From: Pyropia yezoensis
Taxonomy: Eukaryota; Rhodophyta; Bangiophyceae; Bangiales; Bangiaceae
DNA: 64,000 nucleotides
Direction of reading: 5' to 3'
NCBI GenBank assembly: GCA_009829735.1
Contig: CM020618.1
Coordinates: forward strand, 23,793,346-23,857,345
Positions 9,982-19,659 of this stretch are shown here, piece after piece (within the stretch, counting starts at the first letter, position 1; each line of letters begins with the position of its first letter). The notes beneath the pieces are model-generated. The model made no database searches, was not told where the DNA came from, and worked only from the letters and a program-made list of their open reading frames with translations. The translations under genes were made by a program, and so were the position numbers.

Positions 9982-12373
9982 CGGGGGGGGGGGGGGGGGG
10001 GGGGGGGGCCTTGCGGCAGGGGGGGGGGGGGTGAGGTGGGAGTGGGTGTGGTCGTGACGCGCTGCGGTCGCGTCTGCGCGCTTGGGAGCTGTGGCCTGAG
10101 AGGGGGGAGCAAGGGGAGGGATGCCGCCCCGGCTGGCTGCCCCCAGCCAGCTGCTGGCGGGGACCCAAGGCTGCTTTAGAGTGCGCCGTGGGGATGCCGT
10201 GGCCTAACCGCCCGCGCCTCTTCCGTCTGTCCCATGTCTCTCGCTGTTCCCCTCCCCCACCCCCCCCCCCCCCCCCCTTGCACCGCCCCATCTGCTTCCC
10301 CCACGCAGGTGTGGCGGCAGCCACCGGGTGATCCCCCACGCGGGGGCCATGTTTGGCCCCGCCGCCGCCGACGGCCTTGTCCTCTCCGTGCCGCTGGTTG
10401 CCCTCCCGGTACAGCCGCCGGTGGTGGCCCCGTCGGCCGCCGCGGTGCCGTCCACCTTGACGGTGGGGGGGGATGGGGGCGGCTCTCGGCTAGGGGGCCC
10501 CCCCTCGCCCGCGGCGCCTCGCCTGCGCCTGCCGGCGGCGTTGCGGCAGGCGGCGGCGGCGGCTGCGGGGGCGGCAGGCGGTCGTCGCCGCCGTGGGGCC
10601 GGCCGTCGTGCCGCCCCCGCTCCTGCCGCCGCCGACGCGGCCGGCGCCCGCGCCGCCACCACCACCGCTGACGCCGTCCCTACCACTGTCAGGGGCGTCG
10701 GGGTGCTAGACACGGGGTGTGGGCCGCCTGCTGCGACTGCGCTGTCGGCGGCGGTGCTGCCGCTGCCGCCTGCGTCGACTGGCCTGGGCGGCGGGCGCGG
10801 GGTGCTGCCGCTCCTGGCCGGCCGCCGCTCGGCGGGCGCCGCGGCGGGGGCGGCGCTGGCGCTGGCGGGTGCCGACCCCGACGAGGCCCCCCGGGTGCCC
10901 CAGTCGGGCGGCGGTGGTGGCGGCGGCGGGCGGCTGAGCTTAGCGGACCTGCAGGCGGCGCTCCCCGGTGACGGGTGCGGGCGGGCGGAGGCGTCGGCCG
11001 ACCTTGCCGGCGCCGCCGTTGCGATTGCGCGCGGCGGCTGCGCGTTTTACACAAAGGTCCTTGCCGCACAGGCGGCGGGCGCGGCGGGGGTGGTGGTCGT
11101 CAATGCGCCTGCCGAGGGCGACCGGCTGGCCAATATGGAGCGCAATCACAGCCGCCCGAGGGGGCTGGCGGTGGGGGGCGGCGGGGGGGGGCGCCCCGCG
11201 TCGGCGCCGTCGCCCGCGTCGGCGCCATCGCCCGCCGCGGCGTCCACCTCTGTCCCGTCCGGCGGGGATGTGGACGGGTCGGGTAGCGGGGTGGTGGACA
11301 TCCCGTCGTCGTTGCGAGCCGTCGACGTTGACCTTCCGTCAGCAGGCCGGGCGGTGGCGACCGTGTCCACCGCGGCAGCGGCCGCAGCGGCAGCGGCAAC
11401 GGCGGCCGCGGACCGGAGCGCGGAAGAGGCGGGCGTCCGCATCCCCGCGGTGATGATTTCGGCCGCCGACTGGGCGGCGCTGGCGCCGTGCGTCGCCGCC
11501 GGCGTAGCCGTCTCATTTACGGGCGAAGGCGAGGCGACGCTGGACGTGGACTACGGGCGGGACGCGCTCAACGGCGCGCTCGTCCGCGGCATGGCCGCGT
11601 GGATCCTCTGCCAGTGCGGCCTCAACGTGCTCCGTGCCCGCCGCCGGGGAGGGATCGCCCGCGCCCGCGCGGCGGCGGTGGAGCGCATGACCGTCGTGCG
11701 GTGGGTGCGGGGGGGGGTGTCGGGGGGGTGGGCGCGGCGGCCGCCGCCGCCCCTACCCCCCGCACCGCCGGCACCCCATTCGCAGTCACAGCCGCCAGTT
11801 CCTAGGGGAGGGGCGGCGGCGGCGGCGGCGGCAGACGGTGCAGATGAGGATGAGCCGTCGGTGAGCGCCGCGCTGCTGCCCTGCCCACCGGCGGCGGCCG
11901 ATGGGGCGGTCGCGGTGGGGGTAGCTGGGCCACCGCCGCCGCCGCCGCTGCCGCCGTCTGGGGCGTTGTCGCCGGCGGCCGCCCCGCCGAGGGCGACGGC
12001 CGCGGCGGCTTCGGCGGCAGCGGCAGGGGCGGCTGCGACGACGACGGCGGGCGCCGTCCCCCCAGCCCCCCGGGCCACGGCGGCGACGTCAACGGCGCCC
12101 GCGACAGCGGCGGCGCCATCAACAGCGGCGGCTGCGGCGACGGCAGGGGCCACCGACGACGACGCTGACGATGAGGTGTGCGCCGTGTGCCTCGACGCGT
12201 TTGTGCCCGACGTGCTCGTCACGCCCCTCCCGTGTGGTCACGTTTACCACGCGGGGTGCATCAGCCCTTGGCTCCTCACCTCCTCCGTTTGCCCCGTGTG
12301 CAAGCGCGTCGTCGGGGGCCTCCCGCCGTGTGCGTGGGGGGGGGGGGCAGACTATGGGAGTGTGGGCGTATGA
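9537..12373 (+). CDS. PA-domain RING-H2 E3 ubiquitin ligase (PA-TM-RING family), two exons
   Basis: Exon 1 is 9,537-9,883 and exon 2 is 10,309-12,373; the phases match (2+1) and the product has 803 residues. Exon 1 starts in GCCATGG and encodes a long Ala/Val-rich hydrophobic stretch, a signal sequence or anchor. Exon 2 has a protease-associated domain: AIARGGCAFYTKVLAAQAAG and VVVVN, then, after a Ser/Pro/Gly-rich insertion, IPAVMISAADW. The C-terminus is a C3H2C3 RING-H2 finger with every ligand present: CAVC, then CGHVYHAGC, then CPVC. Members of this family (RNF13, GRAIL, plant RMR) are endomembrane ubiquitin ligases or sorting receptors. The segment expected to cross the membrane, near LVRGMAAWILCQCGLNVL, is only weakly hydrophobic. 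A run of 26 G follows the stop. The RING and PA calls are firm; exon 1 is a prediction. Confidence 0.75.
9884..10308 (+). other. Predicted intron of the RING gene with giant poly-G tract
   Basis: The donor is GCG|GTACGT at 9,883/9,884 and the acceptor CTTCCCCCACGCAG at 10,308, after a C-rich stretch. Joining them keeps the frame open. The intron contains 58 uninterrupted G (9,924-9,981), one C, 26 more G (9,983-10,008) and a further 13 G (10,019-10,031), all on the transcribed-sense strand. It also carries an 18-base or longer C tract near the acceptor. Confidence 0.55.
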
Positions 12374-13315
12374 GCTGGCGGCGGGGGGGGGGGGGGGGGG
12401 GGGGGGGGCATGGGGCGGGGTGGAGGGGGGACGGACGAGGCGTTCGGCGAGGGGGTGGATTATTGGGCCTGTCCATGCATGTGGCAGGTGGAAGAGGGCC
12501 AGGTGGAAGGGGCGTGAGCGGGGAGAGGGGATGGAGGAGGGGGAAACCCCCATGCGCCACGCGGACGGCGGCCGTACGGCCCGTCCGACCGACCCGACAC
12601 CGCGGGGCTGTATTTTTTTCCCCAACCCGTTGTTCGTCTCGTGGGGGCTGGGGGAGGGGTGGCGCGGCAGTGTCCTCCCCGCCGCCGCCAAAGCGGGAGT
12701 GTAGCGGAAGGAGCCACGCGCGCGCGGGCGCCCAGCCGCCGCCGCCGCCGCTCGCAGTGGCGGCCCTGCCTGCGGCGGCAACGGCAGCGGCGGCGGCGGC
12801 GGTAGGAACCGCGCCCGTTACATGGGGGCGCCCCTCACGCGCACGGCGCCGCCGCCAGCGGCCGCTCTGTGTGCGCGCGGCGGTGGTGGCGGCGGTGGCG
12901 GTGGTGGCGCGGGGCGCGGGGACGGGTGGGGGAGGGTAGCCCCGGGGGAGTCGACCGCCCCCGGTACGGCACAGCCGCAGCGGCCGCCACGCCGCGCCCA
13001 CCGCCGACCCTCTGGTCACACCCCACCCACCCCACCCTGTGGCCTCGCGCCGTGGACGGCGTGGACGGGCAACGGGGTCTGCGGCGGGGGGGGTGTTGCC
13101 CCCCGCCCCCCCAGAGCAGGCAATCTGCGAGCCACATCCACACCTCCCTTCACCACCACCCCCTTGTCCCCCCTCCCCCCCAAGCGGGCAAGCTGCGAGT
13201 CACATCCACGCCTCCCTTTGTCCACCCCCCCCTGCCGTCGCCCCCCTCCTCTCAGCGGGCTATCCCCGCTGGAGGAGAAGTGAGCACAAGAGGGTGGAAG
13301 GGCACCCGATTTTTT
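12374..13315. other. Convergent intergenic region with G run and 68-bp-spaced repeat
   Basis: This lies between the RING gene and importin, whose 3' ends face each other. It begins with 26 G at 12,383-12,408. A 37-bp direct repeat (AGCAGGCAATCTGCGAGCCA and what follows, ending CCTCCCTT) occurs at 13,115-13,151 and, with four differences, at 13,183-13,219. No gene is supported. Confidence 0.5.
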
Positions 13316-16300
13316 TTACGCCGCCGCCCCCCCGGCGCCGCCGCCCCCCCCCCCCGCGGCGCCCAGCGCCTCGACCGCCGCGCGCTCCGCCTCCGACAGG
13401 CCGCTCCACCAGGCGGGCTCCCCCCGGGCGGCAACCGCCACGACCGCCGCGCCAAACGCGGCGGCCTCGTCCACCGCGTCGAGCGGTGAGTCAAAGTCCC
13501 CCTCGTCCTCGTCACTCCCGTCGGCGCCCCAAAACTGTTCCAGCAGCGCCGCCGCCGCGTCAACGCCGCCGCCGCCGCCGCGCAGCGCCGACGGGTTGCC
13601 GCCCATCTCGGCGACAAGCGCGGCGAGCACCCCATCCTGCATGCCGTCGGCTGCGTCCTCATCGTCGGCCAGGTCGTCCACGTCGTCGTCGTCGACGGCA
13701 GCGCCGCCGCTGCCACCGCCACCGCGCCCGCCGGCGCCGCCGGAAAAGGCCTTGGCCGCCGACAGGAAGGGGCTGCCGCCCTTTGCCGCATCGTCCGCGG
13801 CAGTGGACCGCTGGGTGGCAAGTGCCTGGAGAAGGACCAACCCCAGCCGCACCACGTCCTGGTCGTGGGCGCCCGCGCCGCCCGTGGCCGCCAGAGCGGC
13901 GCCCAGCCCCACCACCGCCAGCTTCTTGTCATGTACCCGCGACACGCCAACGCCGGTCGGGCCCGCGAGGGTGGCGTAGGACTGGAGAAGGCGCGCAAAC
14001 GCCGCGTCGCCGCCGAGGGCGCCCAGTGTCAGCGGCGCGTTATACCAAAGGAGCGCCCAAACAATGCTAAAGAGGGCGGCCGCCAGCTTGCGGGCCTCCC
14101 CATACCCATCACCGTCCGAGTCACTGCCGTCGTCGCCACCCCCGCCCGCTGTGGCGGCGGGGAGCTCGGCAAGCGCCGGCGGCAAGCGGGCGGCAACGGC
14201 GGGTAGCAGCACCCCCGCCACGGCCGCGTCGAGTGCCCCGTCCCCCGCCGCCTTGCCGTGGAGGATGAGCGACTGGGCAACCTTGCAGCCCGCCGCGGCG
14301 TCCTCCTCGTCCCGGTCCGCGCCCGACCACAGGTCCACCACCAGCCCGACGGCGACATCCAGGTAGCGGCCCGATGTGGGGAGGTTGGCCGCGGCGACCG
14401 CCGCACCGCCAGGGACGCCCGCCGCGGCGAGCGCGGCGAGCGCGGGCGTAAAGGGGCGCCCCGGGGCGACCAGCCCCGCCCAGTCAAACGTCACCCAATT
14501 GTCCAGCGGCGCAACCGCATGGTGTGCATAGTTGGACGTCCACCCGTTGCAAAGGCCAACGGCGAGGCGCGGGAAGAGGGCCCACATAGGCGCCGACGGG
14601 GCGACGCTTAGGCTGCCCGCATGGTAGAGCAGCTGGGAGAGCACATCGAGGCTCTCCTCAAACATCTCCCGCCGGGCGGGGTCGAACATGCCGTCGAGGA
14701 CAGGGAGGAGAGCGGCCTCGGTGGCGGCAAAGCCCGCCACCTTTTCCGCGTCAGACAGGAGGTCGCTGCTCGCCAGGGCGGCCAGGCCTGCATTGACAGC
14801 GGTGAGGGCCTGGAGGGCGAGCGCAACGGCCGACAGCTCATCATCGTCGTCCTCGTCGTCGTCATCGTCGGGGTGGATGCCCCCGACGGGTCCGGGCGTC
14901 ACACCGCCAGGCCCGTCTGCACCGGATGGGGCCGAGCGGAGAAACGCCGCGACCAGCCGCTGCGTCAGCGCCGGCACCAGTGGCGCCACCTGATCCGAAA
15001 ACCGCGCCATGTACGCCTCCATCGTCTCGAGCACCACCGCCGCGTCGCTGCCCGCGCCCGAGAAGCTGTCGGTGAGGACAAGGAGGTGCTCAACGATGGA
15101 CGGCACCGCCGCCTCGAGGTACGCCACCACCCGAGGCGCCTCGACAGACGCATAGGGCAGCAGCGCTGCCGCTGCTGTGGCCCGAACAGCCACCGACGGA
15201 TGCTCGAGGGAGGCCAGCAGGCCGCCGAGGGCGGCCACGCCGTACACCTCAGTGAAGCCCGTCCACTCGGGCGACGCAAACTGGCCGACCAGCCACGCGG
15301 CGCGAGCGATAAGGAAGGGCGGCGAGGCCCTCATGGGCGTCAAGATAGGCAGCACGTGGTCGCGCACCGCAACGAGGAGGCTGCCCGCCGTGGTTTCGGC
15401 GTGGATGAGCCGGTTTTTGACGCTACCAAGCGCCAGCAGCGCCCCGTCCGTGAGGCGGTTCAGTGACGCCGCCGCAGGGGAGCCGGGTGCCGCCGCAGCG
15501 GCGGGCACTAGAACTTGCCCCAGCAGGCGGGCCAGAAAAGGGAGCACCACCGCCTTGACGCGCATCGACGCGAGGACGTGGAGGAGGGCAGACGCGGCCA
15601 GCCGCGGGCTGTACCGGTCGTCGGAGCGGAGCTCGTCCTGCTGCCGCACGTACTCAAGGGGGTCCGCCTCGAGAGTCACCGCGTCCTCGTCGGAAAAGCA
15701 CAGCAGCGGGAAGACAACCGTGTCGACCAGCGCCGCCGCGGCGGGGCGGAGCTCGGCCCACATAGCCGCCACGCCTACCGCCGCCTCCACATACGCCAGT
15801 GCCAAGGACACCACCCGGGGGGAGAGCGTCGCGGTCGGCCGGGGCGCCACGAGCATGCCGTCGGCGGCCGCCCCCGCGCCGGCAGACGACACCGACGCCA
15901 GCAGCATATCCCGGATGGCGGCGGTGGCGGCCGCCGCGTATTGCCCCCGGAACAGCTGCGCCATCTGCCCCGCCGCGGGCTGGTCGTCCGGCGTCCGCGC
16001 CGGGTCGCCGTACCGCCGCTCCAGGCGGAGGAGGATGTGCAGCAGCCACTTGCGGCTCTTCCACGACGGCGAGTCCACCCCCCCGCCGCCACCCCCCACT
16101 TCGACCGCATCGGCCGGCGGCGGCGGCGGTAGCCGGCGGCGAAGGGCGTGGAGGAGCAGATCCAGCCACCCCCGCCCGAGGCGCCCGCCATCGGCGACGA
16201 GCGCGGGCGGCATGGCGTACTGAATGGCCGACCAAAAGCACTTCAGCGCCAGTTTGTGGAGCTCATGCAGGTCCTCGGCGCCGGGGGAGGCTGTCAGCTC

Positions 16301-17188
16301 GGCCTCGAGCCGCCCCGCCAGGTCGAGGAGGGCGGGGAAGGTGGCTGCAACGGCCACGTCAAGCGGCTGGCGGGGGTAGGCCAGCCCCGCATGCGCAGGG
16401 CACGCCACCACGTTGAGCCGCGACGCGTCGGGGGAGGAAAACTCATACACCTTGGTCAGCGCCCGGAGGGTGGTCAGCGCCGCCCACGTGGGAGCCAGCG
16501 CCCTAACGCCGCCGGTGGCCCCATCCCCACCGCCCGCCGCCGCCGCCGCCGCGCCCCCCCCTGTCGCCGCCGACAGGCCCTCCACAATCGCCGGCAGCAG
16601 CGCCGGGTAGCGCGCCGGGAAGTCCGTCGCGATCACCACCTTGACCGCCTCGGCCAGCTGCACGCCCAGCCGCGGGGAGCCGGCGGTCGCCACCAGCGCT
16701 GGCGGGAGCGCCTCGCGGATCGCCGCGGTCGTGGCGCGGAGCGTCGGCAGCGCCGCAGCGTCGGCGGGGGTCGCGGCAGCAGCAGCAGCAGCGGCGCCCG
16801 CCCCCCCCGCCGCCGACGCTGCCGACGCTGCCGAGGCCGCCGACGAGGCGAGCGCCGACCGGCGAGCGAGCCCCCGGAGAAGGTTCTTGAGCCGGATGAC
16901 CGCCGCCTGCCGCACCGCCGCCGCCGCGGCGGGCGACGCGTCCGTGCCGGGCGGCGGCGCGGGGGCGGCGCCCAGCGCCAGCAGCATCGCCGCGTGGCGG
17001 GCCGTCTCCTCGGCCGAAGGGGGGGGCGGGGGGGCGCCAGCGTCGCCCCCGCCACCGCTGCCGCCGCCGGGCGCGCCCGCCGCGCCCGCCGCTGACAGGG
17101 CAGCCTCGGCCGCGGTGCGTGCGCCCGCATCGGGGCTGAGAGTGGCCAGCAGCAGCGCCGACGTCTCGGCAAGGCCGAGGGAAGCCAT
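13316..17188 (-). CDS. Importin-7/8-type nuclear transport receptor (importin beta family)
   Basis: The product has 1,290 residues from the ATG at 17,188 (MASLGLAETSALLLATL). The frame is open for 186 further codons upstream, but that text is Pro/Arg-rich and looks like leader. The N-terminus has the importin-beta N domain signature VRQAAVIRLKNLLRG. Residues about 375-395 read SRKWLLHILLRLERRYG, characteristic of importin-7/8, followed by VVFPLLCFSDEDAVTLEADP, also diagnostic. A run of Asp/Glu near residues 770-785 and another near 1,166 match the acidic C-terminal half of this group. The family carries ribosomal proteins, histones and kinases through nuclear pores with Ran-GTP. The animal relatives are near 1,040 residues; the extra length is Ala/Gly-rich insertions between helices. 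No intron is seen. It is convergent with the RING gene and divergent from the Hog gene. Confidence 0.9.
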   Translation of the reverse strand: MASLGLAETSALLLATLSPDAGARTAAEAALSAAGAAGAPGGGSGGGGDAGAPPPPPSAEETARHAAMLLALGAAPAPPPGTDASPAAAAAVRQAAVIRLKNLLRGLARRSALASSAASAASAASAAGGAGAAAAAAAATPADAAALPTLRATTAAIREALPPALVATAGSPRLGVQLAEAVKVVIATDFPARYPALLPAIVEGLSAATGGGAAAAAAGGGDGATGGVRALAPTWAALTTLRALTKVYEFSSPDASRLNVVACPAHAGLAYPRQPLDVAVAATFPALLDLAGRLEAELTASPGAEDLHELHKLALKCFWSAIQYAMPPALVADGGRLGRGWLDLLLHALRRRLPPPPPADAVEVGGGGGGVDSPSWKSRKWLLHILLRLERRYGDPARTPDDQPAAGQMAQLFRGQYAAAATAAIRDMLLASVSSAGAGAAADGMLVAPRPTATLSPRVVSLALAYVEAAVGVAAMWAELRPAAAALVDTVVFPLLCFSDEDAVTLEADPLEYVRQQDELRSDDRYSPRLAASALLHVLASMRVKAVVLPFLARLLGQVLVPAAAAAPGSPAAASLNRLTDGALLALGSVKNRLIHAETTAGSLLVAVRDHVLPILTPMRASPPFLIARAAWLVGQFASPEWTGFTEVYGVAALGGLLASLEHPSVAVRATAAAALLPYASVEAPRVVAYLEAAVPSIVEHLLVLTDSFSGAGSDAAVVLETMEAYMARFSDQVAPLVPALTQRLVAAFLRSAPSGADGPGGVTPGPVGGIHPDDDDDEDDDDELSAVALALQALTAVNAGLAALASSDLLSDAEKVAGFAATEAALLPVLDGMFDPARREMFEESLDVLSQLLYHAGSLSVAPSAPMWALFPRLAVGLCNGWTSNYAHHAVAPLDNWVTFDWAGLVAPGRPFTPALAALAAAGVPGGAAVAAANLPTSGRYLDVAVGLVVDLWSGADRDEEDAAAGCKVAQSLILHGKAAGDGALDAAVAGVLLPAVAARLPPALAELPAATAGGGGDDGSDSDGDGYGEARKLAAALFSIVWALLWYNAPLTLGALGGDAAFARLLQSYATLAGPTGVGVSRVHDKKLAVVGLGAALAATGGAGAHDQDVVRLGLVLLQALATQRSTAADDAAKGGSPFLSAAKAFSGGAGGRGGGGSGGAAVDDDDVDDLADDEDAADGMQDGVLAALVAEMGGNPSALRGGGGGVDAAAALLEQFWGADGSDEDEGDFDSPLDAVDEAAAFGAAVVAVAARGEPAWWSGLSEAERAAVEALGAAGGGGGGAGGAAA

Positions 17189-19659
17189 CCCTGGCAAGGG
17201 AAATAGGGGCAGCAGCGGGGGGGGAACGTGGGGGGGTGGGGCGGAAGGGACGGGTTGGGGGGTGGTGGGGATGAAGGGGGGGAGGAGGGAGAGGGGTGGA
17301 GAGAGGGACGGGGAGGGGTGGCAGTCGGGAGGTGACGCCACCGCCGAGGCACCGGCGCAGAGGTGTGGGCAGAGGGACGGGCGCCGCGGCCAAGACCCGC
17401 CGGCTACGGCGTGTGCGTCGCGCGGCGGCACGGGCGGGGGGGGCGACCGCGCGAGCAGGTGCCACGCCGGCGCGCGGGCGGGGGGCACACTGGCAGAGGG
17501 GCGTCGCCAGGCAGTCCCGAGACGGGTTGCCCAGTCGCCTGCGCCGGGGAGGCACCGCCACCAACCCCTGTCGAAGGGAGAGGGAGGGTGTGTGACCCGC
17601 GGCGACGACGGCGCCGACGGCGGCCGGGCCCATCGTCGTGCCTCTTTTGGCTCTCTTTTTCTTTTTTTCTCATTTTTTGCCGTGCGTCGTCTGGCCGCGT
17701 CGTCAGGAACAGAAGGATCATCAAGGATGAGGATTTGGAAATACATGCGACGCTCGCCCGGAGGTCAAGTCGCGGTCAAAAGATTTGTATTATTATTCAA
17801 TTGTGATTTAGTATGTCCAGTACTTGTATTCAGCAGGGGTGGATGGTCATGACGCACCGTGGGTGGGCATTTTGCCCTCCTTCCACCTCGCCCTGGCGCG
17901 TGCCCGCGTCGCCAGAGGCGGCGTCGCGACCCCGTTGGCACCACCGCTTGCCTCGTGGCGGCCAGCTGCAACATCAACCTCCCCACCCCCTTTCCCCCAT
18001 CGTTCTGCGTCCGCCCCCCCCCCGCCTGCCTGCCCGCCTGAGGTGCCGGGGTGTACTGTACCAAAGAATTTCCGCGCCGCTCCCCTCTGCTGCCCCCCCC
18101 CCCTTTCCGCCTTCCTCGCCGCCTCGCGCTCGCCCTTTGGCTCCCGCCGCGACCTCCCGCCCGCCGCGACCGGGCGCCACGTGCGGCGTGGCGGTCCACG
18201 CATGGCTTGGGGTGGGAGGGGGGGGTGGGGGGGCTGTGTGCTCACCTGGGTAGGGGAAGGGAGGCCAACGGTCGATGGCCGTTCGCGTCAGTCGGCTGCC
18301 TCTACCTGCCGACGCGTGCGTGGCGGCGTACCGGCGTTGGAGGCGGACGAAGTTTTGGTAGGGTGATGTGGGGTGGGGGGGGGGAAGGGAAGTTCAGACG
18401 ATGACGTGACGGTCAGACGGTGGATGGCGTGCACTTGGTGCGCTCGTGCTCCCAGCCTTGGCGGGGGGGCGGCGCCCGCCGCACCACACCCGTCGTTGCC
18501 CGCCGCTGCCGCCCTCTCTTGGTCTATTTTTTGTTTTTTTTGCCGACACAACGGCAGCCACATCAACGCGGCGGCAACGCAGGAAGAGGGGGGGGGGGGA
18601 GGGGGAGCGGCGGCGGTGGGCGGAGGGGGGGAGCGCGTCGTCCTGGCACCCCCACCCCGCCGCTGCAGCCGGGTGGCTGCGCCAAGTCGCGGCGGGCGCG
18701 GTGTAAGGGGGCGGACGCGGCGGCGTTGCCGCCACGGTCGCCGGGGCGGTCAGCGGGCCAACCCCCCCTTGCGCTCCCTTCGACCCCTCTGTCCCCCCTC
18801 CTCTCCCCCCTTCCTCCCGCCCCTGGGCGCGTCGATCCCGCCGTCATTGGCCGTGGCCAGCCGCCATTGGGGACACGTTCGTTGGGGCGTCACGACCCTC
18901 CTGCCCCCCCTCCCCCAGGGAGAGAGAGAGGGGGGGGGATGCGCTGGCTGGTGGTGGTGTGGAGGGGGGGGGGGTGGTCAGGACGGCCGCCGCGCCTGCA
19001 CGGCGGCCGTGCACGGCGCTGGACTTGAGAGGGGGAGGCAGGTGTGGCGGGGGGAGGCGGGTGCGGCAGGTGGCGCGGGTGCGCTGGCGGCGCGAGCGGC
19101 CGCGCCGGACTTGAGCGGGATCGGCGATGGAAGGTTGGGGGGGGGATGGGCGCGTGCACCCGCGCAGTGGGTGGGTGGGTAGGTGCTCTGTGCGGGGTTG
19201 CTGGCTCGTGGGGAGTGGTGCCGGGTGGCGGCGGGCGGGTAGGTGGGCGGGTAGGCGGGCGGACAGACGGGCGGGCGGGCTGGCGGGTGTGCGGCCGTCT
19301 GTGGCTCTCCTCTTTCCCTGTGCCCCTCGTGTAGGGCGGCGGGGTCCCTCTTAACCCGCGCCCGCCGCGCCCGCGGTCGGCGGTGGGTGTGCGACGGGGT
19401 GGACACGACCACGACCACCACGCAACAGCGTCGGCAGGGGGAGGTTGGGCAACGACTGGGAAGCCGCCCGGTGGTGGTGGACTGCCGGTGATTGGGTGCC
19501 TCGGCAGTTAGTGACGACGGCCGTCGGCGAGGCACGTCCCGCACCTCGAGCGGCGGCGGAGACGGTGGCGGTGGTGGCCAGCGGCGGCGGCGGTTGCGGC
19601 AGCGGTGGCAACGGGGCCAGATCGCCCCCCCGCACCAGCAGCGGCAAATCGGCGGCGCG
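17189..19659. other. Divergent intergenic region, importin and Hog genes
   Basis: This is a 2.5-kb shared upstream region. A short AT-richer patch at about 17,715-17,835 (TTGTATTATTATTCAATTG) contrasts with the GC-rich rest and is a plausible promoter core or matrix-attachment segment, though I see no clear TATA box. The remainder has G and C runs and TGGGTGGG/GGGCGGGC repeats (19,160-19,290). Open frames here are low complexity and are not called. Confidence 0.4.
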
